In this document: positions 8,277-19,668 of the stretch, one piece after another
Layout: the number at the start of each line of letters is the position of its first letter
Position numbering within the stretch: position 1 is the first letter of the stretch
Source: Micrococcus terreus
GTDB taxonomy: Bacteria > Actinomycetota > Actinomycetes > Actinomycetales > Micrococcaceae
Length of the DNA: 64,000 bases
Reading direction: 5' to 3'
Assembly (NCBI RefSeq): GCF_900116905.1
Contig: NZ_FPCG01000001.1
Coordinates: 186,001-250,000 of the forward strand
Position numbers and translations under genes: made by a program
Notes under the pieces: model-generated
The model's database searches: none
Seen by the model: only the letters and a program-made list of their open reading frames with translations
What the model was told of the DNA's origin: nothing

Positions 8277-9335
8277 TCACTCCACCGGCGACGTCGACCG
8301 GTGCTTCGCGTTGCCCAGGCCTTCGGCGTCTGCCATGTGGTCCAGCAGCTCCCGTACGGCCTCCTGAGAGGTGGACGTCTCTGTCCATCCCACGGCTTGG
8401 CGGATGGCTGAGGTGTCCATCACCGGGACGTTTGCGGCCATGTCCAGCCACCCAGGATCGGTGGGTTGGAGCCTCGCGGCGTAGGTCAGGGCGGCTGCCG
8501 CCCGGAACACCGGCATCGGCAGCTCCAGATACCTCTTCGCTCCCAGCAGCTGCCCCATGGTCTGCGCGTCGAGCACTGGATCAGCGGCCACGTTGAAGGC
8601 ACCGCCCACCTTCTGCCGCACCACCTGCCAGTAGGCCTCGGCCACATCGAACGCCGACACCGCCTGGAACCGAAGCCCCCGCGGGAACGGCAGCACCGGC
8701 ACTCGCAGTCCGTCCACGAGTCCGGCGGGGACCAGGTCACCCAGGAAGTAGTCCTTGATCTCCGGTGCCGCACCGGCCTGGAAGATCAGCCCCGGGCGCA
8801 GGCGGGTGACCAGTATCTCGGGGTGCTCCCGCTCCACCTGGTCCAGCAGCTCCTCCACCTCGGCCTTCTGGGCCGCGTAGTGGGAGGACGGCGTCCCGGT
8901 GGTCGGGTGGGACTCGTCCACAGCACGGTCCTTCGGACCCGGTCCGTAGGCCCCCACGGAGGAGGCGTAGACCAGGTGCGGCACCCCGGCGGCCACGGCT
9001 GCCTGGAAGACCCGTTGGTTGCCGCGCACGTTCACCGCGCGCAGGTGCTCCCGGTCGCGGTTGGGCCGAATCACCCACACCAGATCGATCACTGCGTCGG
9101 CGCCGCGCATGGCTGCTTCGAGGTCGGGCCCGGCGTTGTCAGCGGACACGTCGATCTGGTGCCACTCCACACCCTCATACGGTGGCCCGCCACGGTCCGG
9201 GCCCTGGCGGGAGATCCCCACGATCGAGTCCACCTCGGCTGCGGTCTGCAGCCGGTACAGCAGGGCCGTGCCCACGTTCCCGGTGGCCCCGACCACCACC
9301 ACGCGCATCCCGGTGCTGCCGGTCAGCTCGGTCAT
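8277..9335 (-). CDS. NAD(P)-dependent epimerase/dehydratase (extended SDR)
   Basis: Rossmann enzyme of 352 aa. The cofactor loop VVVGATGNVGTAL is at the N-terminus, with VYASSVGAYGPG and the active-site Tyr/Lys pair in SSHYAAQKAEVEELL. It is related to UDP-glucose-4-epimerase-like SDRs, but the substrate-binding half is not diagnostic. The ATG overlaps the stop of the alcohol dehydrogenase (ATGA), so the two oxidoreductases are translated together. Cytoplasmic. Substrate unknown. Confidence 0.8.
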   Translation of the reverse strand: MTELTGSTGMRVVVVGATGNVGTALLYRLQTAAEVDSIVGISRQGPDRGGPPYEGVEWHQIDVSADNAGPDLEAAMRGADAVIDLVWVIRPNRDREHLRAVNVRGNQRVFQAAVAAGVPHLVYASSVGAYGPGPKDRAVDESHPTTGTPSSHYAAQKAEVEELLDQVEREHPEILVTRLRPGLIFQAGAAPEIKDYFLGDLVPAGLVDGLRVPVLPFPRGLRFQAVSAFDVAEAYWQVVRQKVGGAFNVAADPVLDAQTMGQLLGAKRYLELPMPVFRAAAALTYAARLQPTDPGWLDMAANVPVMDTSAIRQAVGWTETSTSQEAVRELLDHMADAEGLGNAKHRSTSPVE

Positions 9336-10519
9336 GGCTTGAGCACCACCTTGATGCAGCCGTCCTGCTTCTTCTGGAACAGCTCGTACATGCGTGGAGC
9401 CTCATCCAATGGCACCTGGTGGGTGGCCAAGTCCAGCACGCCCAGCGGGTCGGAGGGGTCGTCCACCAGCGGCATCAGATCATCGATCCAGTGCTTGACG
9501 TTGCACTGACCTCCCCGCAGGGAGATCTGCTTGTCGAAGATGGTCATCATCGGCATCGGGTCTGCCATGCCGCCGTAGACGCCGCTCATGGATACGGTGC
9601 CGCCGCGGCGCACCGCGTCGATCGAGGTGTGCAGTGCGGCCAGCTTGTCCACGCCAGCGTTCTTCATGGCGAGGCGCCCCACGGCATCAGGCAACATCCC
9701 GACGGCGGCATGTGCAGCCCCAGCCACCGGCGAGCCATGGGCTTCCATGCCCACGGCATCGACCACGCCGTCCACGCCGCGGCCACCTGTGGCCTCCCGC
9801 AGGGTCTCTGCCACGTGCTTGCCGATCAGGCCGTCGGCGTCCACCACGGTGACTCCGTGGCGCTCTGCCATGGCCCGGCGCTCGGCGACGGAGTCCACGC
9901 CGAACACCTGGTACCCCAGGTGGACTCCGATCCTCGCGGCGAACTGGCCCACGGGGCCCAGTCCCAGCACGGCGAGTGATCCGCCCTCGGGGACTTCAGC
10001 GAACTTCACGCCCTGCCAGGCGGTGGGGAGGATGTCGGAGAGGTAGAGCCACTGCTCGTCCGGGCCGGTGTGGGGGATCTTGATGGGGCCGTAGTCGGCG
10101 TGGGGGACGCGCAGGTACTCGGCCTGCCCGCCGGGGACGGAGCCGTAGAGCCGGGAGTAGCCCAGCAGTGCGGCGCCGGAGCCCTGCTCGCGGACCTGGG
10201 TGGTCTCACACTGGGACTGCAGACCGCGTTGGCACATCCAGCAGTGTCCGCAGGAGATGTTGAACGGGATGACCACGCGGTCGCCGGGCTTGATGTGGGT
10301 GACCTCGGAGCCCACCTCCTCCACGATCCCCATGGGCTCGTGCCCGATCACATCGCCGGCATCCATGAATGGCCCGAGGACCTCATAGAGGTGCAGGTCC
10401 GATCCGCAGATGGCGGTGGAGGTGATCCTGATGATCGCGTCGGTGGGCTCCTGGATGCGTGGATCCGGGACCTGCTCCACGCTGACGCTGCGCTTGCCCT
10501 GCCAGGTGAGTGCCTTCAT
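9332..10519 (-). CDS. Zinc-dependent alcohol dehydrogenase, MDR family
   Basis: 395-aa medium-chain dehydrogenase. Catalytic zinc ligands appear as AICGSDLHLYE and GHEPMGIVEEVG, the structural zinc as CGHCWMCQRGLQSQC, and the cofactor loop as VLGLGPVGQFA. The long insertion after the Rossmann strand and the overall order resemble glutathione-dependent formaldehyde dehydrogenase-like enzymes (FdhA/AdhC-type COG1063). ATG 10519 is chosen over a longer Arg-rich reading. A TATAGT box 70 bp upstream on the same strand is a plausible -10. It is the first gene of the pair with the SDR enzyme. Confidence 0.88.
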   Translation of the reverse strand: MKALTWQGKRSVSVEQVPDPRIQEPTDAIIRITSTAICGSDLHLYEVLGPFMDAGDVIGHEPMGIVEEVGSEVTHIKPGDRVVIPFNISCGHCWMCQRGLQSQCETTQVREQGSGAALLGYSRLYGSVPGGQAEYLRVPHADYGPIKIPHTGPDEQWLYLSDILPTAWQGVKFAEVPEGGSLAVLGLGPVGQFAARIGVHLGYQVFGVDSVAERRAMAERHGVTVVDADGLIGKHVAETLREATGGRGVDGVVDAVGMEAHGSPVAGAAHAAVGMLPDAVGRLAMKNAGVDKLAALHTSIDAVRRGGTVSMSGVYGGMADPMPMMTIFDKQISLRGGQCNVKHWIDDLMPLVDDPSDPLGVLDLATHQVPLDEAPRMYELFQKKQDGCIKVVLKP

Positions 10520-10589
10520 GGCGAATCTCCGCTCCGTGCGCACCGGGTGGGGTGTCGGCGGTGGCCGGACCTGCCGGCACCGCTGGCAC

Positions 10590-10595
10590 GCACTA
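10590..10595 (-). promoter_or_regulatory. Possible -10 box (TATAGT) for adh-SDR pair
   Basis: TATAGT on the minus strand, about 70 nt before the dehydrogenase ATG. No good -35 is visible. Confidence 0.35.
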
Positions 10596-10647
10596 TAGGG
10601 ATGACGCTAGAAGCGGGGGAGGGGGCTTGTGAAGTGGGGGGGACGAA

Positions 10648-11301
10648 TTAGAGTCGCCAGCTGAGCTGCTCCAGCCATGGCGGCAGCATGTCATCGCAAC
10701 CTGGGGTGAGGGCCGCCTTGCCGAGAGCTCCACTCTGATACCAGAAGGCATTCCACGCTGCACGGCCTCCCTGAGAAGCAGTGCGGTCAGGCGCGGCGAG
10801 GTAGGCCGATTCCTCAGACCAGCAACGGTCCACCAGGATCCGCGCGCGAGTGATGTGTTCGGGGTACGCCAAGACATTCAGGCTCGTCCAGCCATGGTGC
10901 GCACCCAGGTTGTGGATGCCCATGGCCTCACCTTGAGTGGTGACCGGAATCGGACGGAAGCACAGAAGCTGATGCGGACCTCCGGGTGCCCATCCCAATC
11001 TCAGCACCTCATCGACGACCTCCGGCCGGCAGGCACCAGGTGTACCGTCCCGCTGGTCCTGATCGGAGATGACCAGCGTGTCCGCGGCCCCGTCATTCAT
11101 CAGCTGCACGGCCTCAGCGAGTTTTCCGTCTGCAGGACCCAGGACCAGGAGCGCATCCGCCTGTGCGATCGGGCCGTCCACACTCGGGCGGAACACGGCT
11201 CGCCAGAGGCCGACACCAGTGATGGCGCCGATCAGCAGGAGGACCAGCGAAGCGCCCAGCACAGCACGGAGAATTGCACGACGACGGCCCATGCCTTCCA
11301 T
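10648..11301 (-). CDS. YdcF/DUF218-like membrane-anchored protein (paralogue 1)
   Basis: 217 aa: one N-terminal transmembrane helix (RAVLGASLVLLLIGAITGVG), then an extracytoplasmic DUF218-like domain with ADALLVLGPADGKLAEAV, ADTLVISD and TTQGEAMGI, the layout of SanA/ElyC/YdcF proteins linked to envelope metabolism. It pairs by eye with the protein encoded at 32066-32686, and each sits next to a galE gene. The start is uncertain between ATGs at 11292, 11301 and 11313. It is divergent from galE with only about 45 nt between them. Confidence 0.65.
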   Translation of the reverse strand: MEGMGRRRAILRAVLGASLVLLLIGAITGVGLWRAVFRPSVDGPIAQADALLVLGPADGKLAEAVQLMNDGAADTLVISDQDQRDGTPGACRPEVVDEVLRLGWAPGGPHQLLCFRPIPVTTQGEAMGIHNLGAHHGWTSLNVLAYPEHITRARILVDRCWSEESAYLAAPDRTASQGGRAAWNAFWYQSGALGKAALTPGCDDMLPPWLEQLSWRL

Positions 11302-11334
11302 TGTCGGGCACATGAGGCAAGCACTGAGTGCGGG

Positions 11335-11340
11335 TATCTT
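11335..11340 (+). promoter_or_regulatory. -10 box TATCTT, leaderless galE start
   Basis: TATCTT ends 6 nt before the galE ATG. With a start site 6-7 nt past the hexamer, transcription would begin at the A of ATG. No ribosome binding site is present. Confidence 0.5.
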
Positions 11341-11346
11341 GAGACC

Positions 11347-12387
11347 ATGCGTGTTATCGTCACCGGCGGAGCCGGCTATATCGGGTCGCATACCTGCGTT
11401 CGGCTTCTCGAAGAGGGGCATGACGTGGCTGTACTGGACAATTTCGAGAACTCTCAGCCAGAGTCTCTGCAACGCGTACAAGACATCGCAGGGCGGGATC
11501 TGAGCATCCATCGGGGCGACGTGCGTGACACAGGCTCCTTTGCAGACTTTTTCGATGTCTGGCGTCCGGAAGCCGTCATCCACTTCGCCGGATTGAAATC
11601 GGTTGGAGAGTCCGTGGCGGAACCGGAGCGGTACTACACAACCAACGTCCAGGGCACAGTCAATGTCGCCCAGGCCGCTGTCAAGGCCGGTGCATCTTCT
11701 TTCGTCTTCAGCTCATCAGCCACCGTGTATAGCCCAGAGGCGCAGATGCCGGTCGATGAAACAGCGGAGCTCCGCCCTGGTAATCCGTATGGATGGAGCA
11801 AGCGGATGGCTGAACAGGTCCTCACTGATATTCAGGCCGCCCAACCTCAGCTGTCCATGGCACTTCTGAGGTATTTCAATCCCGTGGGCGCGCACCCTTC
11901 CGGCCGGTTAGGGGAAGACCCGCGGGGCGTCCCAGCCAACCTGATGCCTTACATGGCGCGAGTTGCCGACGGCACCTACCCGGCACTGAAGGTCTTCGGT
12001 GATGACTACCCGACTCCAGACGGCACTGGAGTGCGGGACTACGTGCACGTCGTCGACCTTGCTGATGCGCACCTTGCTGCGTTGGACGCGGTTGGTGCGA
12101 GCTCGGGAGTGTTGACCTGGAATGTCGGGCGGGGAACAGGCATATCTGTGCTGGAGATGGTTGAAGCCTTCGAACGAGTCACTGGTCGGGAGATACCGAT
12201 CGAACGAGTGGATCGCCGTGCGGGAGACAGCGCGACGAGCTTCGCAGAAGTGTCTGAGATTTCTCGCCGTTCTCCATGGCGCGCTATCCGTGGCGTAGAT
12301 GAGATGGTCAGAGATCTGTGGCAGTGGCAGTCGATGAATCCTCAGGGATACGCCACTGGAATCACGAACGAGGCGTTCAAGTCCTGA
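11347..12387 (+). CDS. galE: UDP-glucose 4-epimerase
   Basis: Interconverts UDP-glucose and UDP-galactose with bound NAD, feeding sugar polymers. 346 aa with VTGGAGYIGSH at the N-terminus, FSSSATVYS, the catalytic NPYGWSKRMAE Tyr/Lys motif and LRYFNPVGAHPSG, all in canonical spacing. It opens the polysaccharide locus and is followed 70 bp later by glmS. A second galE lies at 31102, so the two may serve different polymers. Confidence 0.93.
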   Translation: MRVIVTGGAGYIGSHTCVRLLEEGHDVAVLDNFENSQPESLQRVQDIAGRDLSIHRGDVRDTGSFADFFDVWRPEAVIHFAGLKSVGESVAEPERYYTTNVQGTVNVAQAAVKAGASSFVFSSSATVYSPEAQMPVDETAELRPGNPYGWSKRMAEQVLTDIQAAQPQLSMALLRYFNPVGAHPSGRLGEDPRGVPANLMPYMARVADGTYPALKVFGDDYPTPDGTGVRDYVHVVDLADAHLAALDAVGASSGVLTWNVGRGTGISVLEMVEAFERVTGREIPIERVDRRAGDSATSFAEVSEISRRSPWRAIRGVDEMVRDLWQWQSMNPQGYATGITNEAFKS

Positions 12388-12444
12388 GCGGGGGATCACA
12401 CGGGCTTGCAGCAGAAAGTGAGCGGGCAAATCCTTATGTGCGGA

Positions 12445-12450
12445 TATGCT
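12445..12450 (+). promoter_or_regulatory. -10 box TATGCT, leaderless glmS start
   Basis: TATGCT ends 7 nt before the glmS ATG, and no Shine-Dalgarno precedes that ATG. Confidence 0.5.
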
Positions 12451-12457
12451 GTCCCTC

Positions 12458-14329
<1,872 letters not shown>

Positions 14330-14508
14330 CTGTATGGTCGGCGCGCCTTGCGTGCTGATGCCATGTGGTTTGGTATTTGAAACACTCCTGGAATAGTGTC
14401 GGGAGCGTAAACCTGTGCACGCATCTGAGGAGTAGTCGTGCGCGTCGTTGAGTAGTTCGACAGGGTGACGGGGCTCTGGAACGCGAATACTCGTCAAAGG
14501 AGACCCTG

Positions 14509-16329
14509 GTGATCCGCCAGCCACTTAATCCGACTGCTCGATTTGCCTTCTGGGCCTGCGACGCCTTCGCTTGGTTCCTCGCCGTTGTTCTGGCTGTCTG
14601 GCTCCGATACGAATTCAATGTTCCGGGGGCGGCCTGGGCTGGCGTCCTCCTTTTCGCACTCGGAGCCGTAGGTCTGCAGACGATCTTGGGGTATGTTTTC
14701 GGTCTGTACCGAGGGCGCCACCCCTATGGCACCTTCGAAGAGGTCAAGACTGTGACCCTGGTCGTGGCCATTGTCGGTCTGGTGACGTCTCTCCTGGTGT
14801 TCGTCCTGGGCACGGTGTGGGACGTACCCAGGAGTGTCTTCCTGATCGCCACACCGGTCGCCCTGATTCTGATGCTGGCGATCCGCTATCTCTACAGACT
14901 TCTCCGTGAGCACCGAGCTGGGCCGAGCGGGGCAGCTAAGCCCACGATCATCTATGGCGCGGGGTATCTGGGCGAAACGATGATCCGCCGCATGAAGACA
15001 GACAAGGAATCCCCATACCGCGCCGTGGCGCTGCTGGACGATGACAGGCACCTGTCGAACCTGGAGATCCGCGGCACTCGCGTTATGGGTGGCCTGGAGG
15101 ACATGGCGCGGGTAGCTGAGGAGACCGGTGCCACAGATCTGATCATTGCGATCGGTCGCGCCGATTCAGACCTGGTGCGAACGATCACTGATGCAGCCAA
15201 GGACGCTGGACTCACAGTCAGTGTGCTTCCCCTCCTTGAAGAGATCATGCAGGGTAAGACTCGGCTGACCGATCTCCGCCAGATATCCATCGAAGATCTG
15301 ATCGGACGCCACCCGGTGGACACTGAAGTCGAATCGATCGCGCACTACATCGCGGGGAAGCGTGTTCTGGTCACCGGTGCCGGCGGCTCTATCGGTTCAG
15401 AGCTTTGCCGACAGGTCCTCAAGCATGCGCCCGCCGAGCTGATCATGGTCGATCGAGATGAGACGGGTCTGCAGCTCGCGCAGCTCGAGACTGTCGGCCA
15501 CGGACTGCTGCACACCAAGGACGTGGTTCTTGCAGATATCCGCGAGCCGGAGACCATGAAGCAGGTCTTCCGTGAGCGTCGTCCTCAGGTGGTCTATCAC
15601 GCGGCTGCGTTGAAGCACCTGCCGATGCTCGAGCAGTACCCGGAAGAGGCTTGGAAGACAAACGTGCTGGGTACATTGAATGTGCTCGAAGCCGCCCGCG
15701 AGGCCGAGGTGGAGACGTTCATCAACATCAGCACCGACAAGGCAGCGAATCCGACCAGCGTGCTGGGGCACTCCAAGCGCGTTGCGGAGAAACTGACGGC
15801 CTGGATGGGCGAGGAAACTGGACGGCCGTACCTCTCTGTCAGGTTCGGCAATGTGATCGGCAGCAGGGGATCCATGTTGCCGACCTTCCGTTCCCTCATC
15901 GAGAAGGGCGGCCCCCTGACGGTCACCCATCCGGATATCACCCGCTACTTCATGACCATTCCCGAGGCCTGCCAGCTGGTGCTCCAGGCGGGCGCCATCG
16001 GTTCCGCCGGCGAAGTCTTGATTCTGGACATGGGTGAACCCGTGCGGATCATGGACATCGCCGAGCGGATGATTGAGATGTCGGGGAAGGACATCGACAT
16101 CGTCTTCACGGGGTTGCGGGAAGGCGAGAAGATGCATGAGGAGTTAGTTGGTCTCGGTGAGGGCGACGAGCGACCGTACCACCCCAAGATCTCTCATGCC
16201 CTGGTAGAGATGTTGTCACCGACCAAGCTGGAGAAGTTCGTCTGGCTGGAGAGGTGCGGCAAAACTGAAGTGGTGCTGGGAGTCAAATGTGCAGACGTGG
16301 AAAGGGACCCTCGCGAACATGAAGACTGA
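14509..16329 (+). CDS. Membrane nucleotide-sugar 4,6-dehydratase, CapD/WbpM/PglF type
   Basis: 606 aa. Four N-terminal transmembrane helices, a first Rossmann region (TIIYGAGYLGETMIRRM) and a second catalytic SDR domain (VLVTGAGGSIGSELCRQ, HAAALKHLPMLE, NISTDKAANPTSVLGHSKR). This is the architecture of UDP-GlcNAc 4,6-dehydratases that start synthesis of bacillosamine- or fucosamine-type sugars for surface glycans. GTG start with AAAGGAG just upstream. The last 20 or so residues (ERCGKTEVVLGVK...) do not look like the family, and base composition changes right after, suggesting a recombination junction. Confidence 0.88.
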   Translation: MIRQPLNPTARFAFWACDAFAWFLAVVLAVWLRYEFNVPGAAWAGVLLFALGAVGLQTILGYVFGLYRGRHPYGTFEEVKTVTLVVAIVGLVTSLLVFVLGTVWDVPRSVFLIATPVALILMLAIRYLYRLLREHRAGPSGAAKPTIIYGAGYLGETMIRRMKTDKESPYRAVALLDDDRHLSNLEIRGTRVMGGLEDMARVAEETGATDLIIAIGRADSDLVRTITDAAKDAGLTVSVLPLLEEIMQGKTRLTDLRQISIEDLIGRHPVDTEVESIAHYIAGKRVLVTGAGGSIGSELCRQVLKHAPAELIMVDRDETGLQLAQLETVGHGLLHTKDVVLADIREPETMKQVFRERRPQVVYHAAALKHLPMLEQYPEEAWKTNVLGTLNVLEAAREAEVETFINISTDKAANPTSVLGHSKRVAEKLTAWMGEETGRPYLSVRFGNVIGSRGSMLPTFRSLIEKGGPLTVTHPDITRYFMTIPEACQLVLQAGAIGSAGEVLILDMGEPVRIMDIAERMIEMSGKDIDIVFTGLREGEKMHEELVGLGEGDERPYHPKISHALVEMLSPTKLEKFVWLERCGKTEVVLGVKCADVERDPREHED

Positions 16330-16404
16330 ACGGTTGAAGATTCGTGAGACAGCTGACCAGTCTTATAGATTGGTTGCGGCGACTATTGACGGCATGGTCG
16401 ACAA

Positions 16405-17397
16405 ATGATAAACACCATACTTCTCCCGGGCTTACTGGCTGCGGCAGTTGCAGGGCTATCCCCGATCCTTCTCCGGCCACTTCTCGGGCGGTGGGGGGTC
16501 GTAGACCGCCCCAACCATCGTTCATCGCACACTCAGCCGACTATCAGGGGCGGCGGTGTCGCGCAAATGTTAGGGGTCGCGGTAGCTGGAAGCGTGGTGT
16601 ATGCAACCTTTGAAGATCGCCTCGATCACGGTATCTCTTTAATGATTGTTCTAGGCGCCTCTTTACTAGCTAGCATCGTCGGACTGGTTGAGGATTTGCG
16701 GGGAGTGAGTACCCTGCTACGTGCAGCGATTCAGATTATTATTGGCGTAGTGCTATCGGTTTTTTTGATCTCGTCGTCCAGTTATGCCATGTGGATGGTG
16801 CCGCCGCTTGCCATCGCGTATGCAGCTATTATCAATTTTACAAATTTTATGGACGGTGTCAATGGCATCTCTAGCCTCTATGGGACAGTAGTAGGCATAT
16901 CTTTTGCTTGCCTTGGCTTCATTAATAATTTGGACTGGCTGGTCGCTTCGGGGACTATCACAGCGGCGGCGTACCTCGTCTTCCTTCCCTGGAACCTAGC
17001 GCCGTCTGGAATGTTCCTTGGAGATGTCGGTAGCTACCTTCTCGGTGCCTTGACGGCTGGGATGGCCATCGCTTCTGCAGTTAGTGGCATTCATCCGATT
17101 GCTGCCATGGCGCCCCTGGCTATCTACCTCGCGGACACGGTTTCAACGCTGGTGCGGCGGAGTCTACGGGGAGACCCGATTTTTGAAGCTCACCGGTCGC
17201 ACACCTACCAGAAGCTAACGTCGCGTGGCATGTCTCATCTCGGTGTTGCATCCACCGTCTCTCTTCTATCGGCAATCTGTGGCATCCTAGGAATAGCGAT
17301 TGAAGCGGATTTATTGTCTATCGCTTTCGCATCCGTTCTGCTCATTGTACTGAGCTCGTTCTACTTGATAATGCCGCAGCTAGGGAAGGGAAAATAG
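16405..17397 (+). CDS. WecA/MraY-family undecaprenyl-phosphate sugar-1-phosphate transferase
   Basis: 330-aa polytopic enzyme with about ten hydrophobic helices. It carries WGVVDRPNHRSSHTQPTIRGGG near the N-terminus, the central Asp-rich loops (NFTNFMDGVNGIS and MFLGDVGSYLLGAL) and the late basic HRSHTYQKL loop. It should transfer a HexNAc- or deoxy-sugar phosphate to undecaprenyl phosphate and so start a lipid-linked repeat unit. It follows the dehydratase and is AT-richer than flanking genes. Marked by runs such as tttttgatct rather than GC-biased third positions. Confidence 0.85.
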   Translation: MINTILLPGLLAAAVAGLSPILLRPLLGRWGVVDRPNHRSSHTQPTIRGGGVAQMLGVAVAGSVVYATFEDRLDHGISLMIVLGASLLASIVGLVEDLRGVSTLLRAAIQIIIGVVLSVFLISSSSYAMWMVPPLAIAYAAIINFTNFMDGVNGISSLYGTVVGISFACLGFINNLDWLVASGTITAAAYLVFLPWNLAPSGMFLGDVGSYLLGALTAGMAIASAVSGIHPIAAMAPLAIYLADTVSTLVRRSLRGDPIFEAHRSHTYQKLTSRGMSHLGVASTVSLLSAICGILGIAIEADLLSIAFASVLLIVLSSFYLIMPQLGKGK

Positions 17398-17398
17398 A

Positions 17399-18424
17399 AT
17401 GAGTGCGCCCAAGCCGGCTCGTCCAGGTCAGTTCACTTCTACAGTTCCAGGTCGCCCTGATTGGAGGCCACGCCGATGGGCGGTGATCGGTGGTTCTGGC
17501 TTCGTCGGATCCGCTATTGTCAGCCGACTGATGGAACGGAGCTTTGAGGTGAAGGCGGTTCCAGCACCTAGGCTGGTTCTTCCCCCGAATGAGGATGATG
17601 GGCTGGCTGCCGCCAAGGTCGCAGCGGGGAGCAATGAAATCAGCCGGCTTGCTGCGGAACTCGCGGGCTTCGACGTGGTTGTCAATGCGGCCGGCCTTGC
17701 TGAACCGGACGGAAGTGAGTCGTCCTCGATTTTCGGAGCAAATGGCCTATTACCTGCTGTAGTTGTGTACGCGGCGACTATGGCTGGCGCTACCCGAGTA
17801 ATCCACATCAGCTCTGCGGCCGTGCAGGGGGAGAAACACATCCTAGATGCTACGCCGTATGTAGATCCTTTCTCGCCGTACTCGAGATCTAAGGCGCTTG
17901 GAGAACGGGCGTTCCTCGCTGTCGAACCGCGGAACCTTTTTGGGGAGGTCGACAAGATTGTAGTTCGGGCGACATCGGTACAAGGAAAAGGTCGAAAAAC
18001 AACTACCACTCTGCAGCGTGTCGCGCGGTCGCCGTTTTCGAGCGTTGCGTCGCCCGGAGACCGTCCGACGATCGTCAGCAGCGTCACGGGTTTGGCTGAG
18101 TTCGTCATCAGTGTTGGGGTAAAAACTTCCGCGCAACCGGCAATTCAGCTACAGCCTTGGGAGGGGCTAACCACACGCGAAGTGCTCAAGTTGGCCGGTG
18201 GACGTGAACCCCGAGTTCTGCCAGCCGAACTCTGCCGGTATGCAGTGCGGTGCGGGAAGTTCGCTGGCAGGTTCAGCCCCAAGGCTGCGGGATTGGCGCG
18301 TCGAATCGAAGTAATGTGGTTCGGTCAGATGCAGGAGGGACAAGATTCCCCTCCCGTGGATCAGACATGGGTTGTTCAAGCGCTTGCCTACAACTCTGCA
18401 GGAAGTGATGTCGCACATGGCTAA
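17399..18424 (+). CDS. NAD-dependent epimerase/dehydratase
   Basis: 341-aa extended SDR. Cofactor loop AVIGGSGFVGSAIVSRL, mid-domain VVNAAGLAEPDG, VIHISSAAVQGE and the Tyr/Lys pair in PYSRSKALGERA. Likely a sugar 4-epimerase or reductase that finishes the keto-sugar produced by the upstream dehydratase, such as a WbjC/FnlB-like step. The exact reaction is inferred from context. It starts 2 nt after the WecA-like gene stop and overlaps the next glycosyltransferase. Confidence 0.75.
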   Translation: MSAPKPARPGQFTSTVPGRPDWRPRRWAVIGGSGFVGSAIVSRLMERSFEVKAVPAPRLVLPPNEDDGLAAAKVAAGSNEISRLAAELAGFDVVVNAAGLAEPDGSESSSIFGANGLLPAVVVYAATMAGATRVIHISSAAVQGEKHILDATPYVDPFSPYSRSKALGERAFLAVEPRNLFGEVDKIVVRATSVQGKGRKTTTTLQRVARSPFSSVASPGDRPTIVSSVTGLAEFVISVGVKTSAQPAIQLQPWEGLTTREVLKLAGGREPRVLPAELCRYAVRCGKFAGRFSPKAAGLARRIEVMWFGQMQEGQDSPPVDQTWVVQALAYNSAGSDVAHG

Positions 18425-19568
18425 CGCTGGTTCGGTTCTTTTTGGTATGACCATCGACTACCAGCTCAGGTACCACCAAGGGCTTTGGCAGCGGCTTAAC
18501 GCAGCAAGATGGAATGTGCATCTGGCATGTTCACCAGGAACTAATTTGGCCGCCGAAACTGCGCCCGGTGTCCACTTGCACGAAGTAAGTATGAGCAGAG
18601 AGCCAGACCCGTTGAATGATCTCGTCGCATTGATGAGATGGCGAAAGTTGTTTCGGGAGGTGAAGCCTGATGTGGTTGTGCTCGGAACACCAAAAGCATC
18701 CCTCCTCGGCCTCGCAGCGGCTTCCATGACAGGTGTGCCCAACCGGATCTATGAGGTACACGGCTTACGTTTAGAAGGTTCTCGTGGCTGGAAGCGCAAG
18801 CTTCTTGCCTGGATGGAGAGGCTTACTTGTCGGCTGGCCACCACAGTAGTGCCGGTCGGGGAATCGTTGTCAAATCAGTTGGTCAGGCTACAGTTATGTG
18901 ATCCGAAAAAGATTAGAGTCTTGGGATTCGGTAGCCCTAATGGCGTCGATCTTGAACACTTCAAAGCCGCTCGCGAAAACCGGGTTGCCCAAGCATGCCT
19001 GAGAAAATCATTACGTATCGCGAGTGACAGGCCTGTTATTACTTTTATCGGCAGGTTAAATAATGATAAGGGATTGAATTGCTTGGCTCGTGCTGTCGCC
19101 AGGTTGGACCCATCTCTAAACGTGCAACTTTTGATTGTAGGTGGCACGGAAGAGTCGAGTGAAGCCGATTTGGAAACGTTGCGTGCGGCTACGAATTCCG
19201 TGACTTTTGCGGGTGAAGTCACAGATGTAGCGCCGTACTTGGCTATCACTGACGTACTGTGTCTGCCTAGCCGACGCGAAGGACTTCCGACTGTGGTGCT
19301 TGAGGCATTTGCAACGTCGGTCCCCGTGGTCGCTACACGCGCAACGGGGATCGTTGACTTAGTCGAACATCGACTGACTGGCGGTCTGGCTGACATCGAC
19401 GACGATGTCGCACTTGCAGATGAACTGCGCATTGTGTTGTCTGAGGCTAATGTTGCTGAGAGATATGCCTCGAATGCTCTAGCGATGGTGACGGCTCGGT
19501 ATAGACGAAGCGAAGTCCAAGACCGATGGGTCGAGTTTCTGCGCCTCATGCAGCATCCTCGACGATAG
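18408..19568 (+). CDS. Glycosyltransferase family 4
   Basis: 386-aa GT-B enzyme. N-terminal acceptor domain, then the nucleotide-sugar domain with VITFIGRLNNDKGL, VTFAGEVTDVAPYL and the family E-x7-E motif in SRREGLPTVVLEAFA. Cytoplasmic face; adds a sugar to the lipid-linked repeat unit. The start at ATG 18408 is chosen because AGGAAG ends 4-5 nt before it, giving a 17-nt overlap with the epimerase gene. A later ATG at 18417 is possible. Confidence 0.85.
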   Translation: MSHMANAGSVLFGMTIDYQLRYHQGLWQRLNAARWNVHLACSPGTNLAAETAPGVHLHEVSMSREPDPLNDLVALMRWRKLFREVKPDVVVLGTPKASLLGLAAASMTGVPNRIYEVHGLRLEGSRGWKRKLLAWMERLTCRLATTVVPVGESLSNQLVRLQLCDPKKIRVLGFGSPNGVDLEHFKAARENRVAQACLRKSLRIASDRPVITFIGRLNNDKGLNCLARAVARLDPSLNVQLLIVGGTEESSEADLETLRAATNSVTFAGEVTDVAPYLAITDVLCLPSRREGLPTVVLEAFATSVPVVATRATGIVDLVEHRLTGGLADIDDDVALADELRIVLSEANVAERYASNALAMVTARYRRSEVQDRWVEFLRLMQHPRR

Positions 19569-19623
19569 TAGTTTGCATTTTCAGTGCAGCCGAGAGGTGG
19601 AGATTGAGGAGATCAGGCAGGTC

Positions 19624-19668
19624 ATGCGCATAGACAAGATGGAAAACAGATATAGGGTAGCGACTTGA
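19624..19668 (+). CDS. Possible 14-codon leader ORF before wzy-like gene
   Basis: ATG 19624 opens MRIDKMENRYRVAT and stops in TGA at 19666-19668, overlapping the TTG proposed as the polymerase start. AGGCAGG precedes it. It could couple translation onto the weak TTG start. Too short to be sure. Confidence 0.25.
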   Translation: MRIDKMENRYRVAT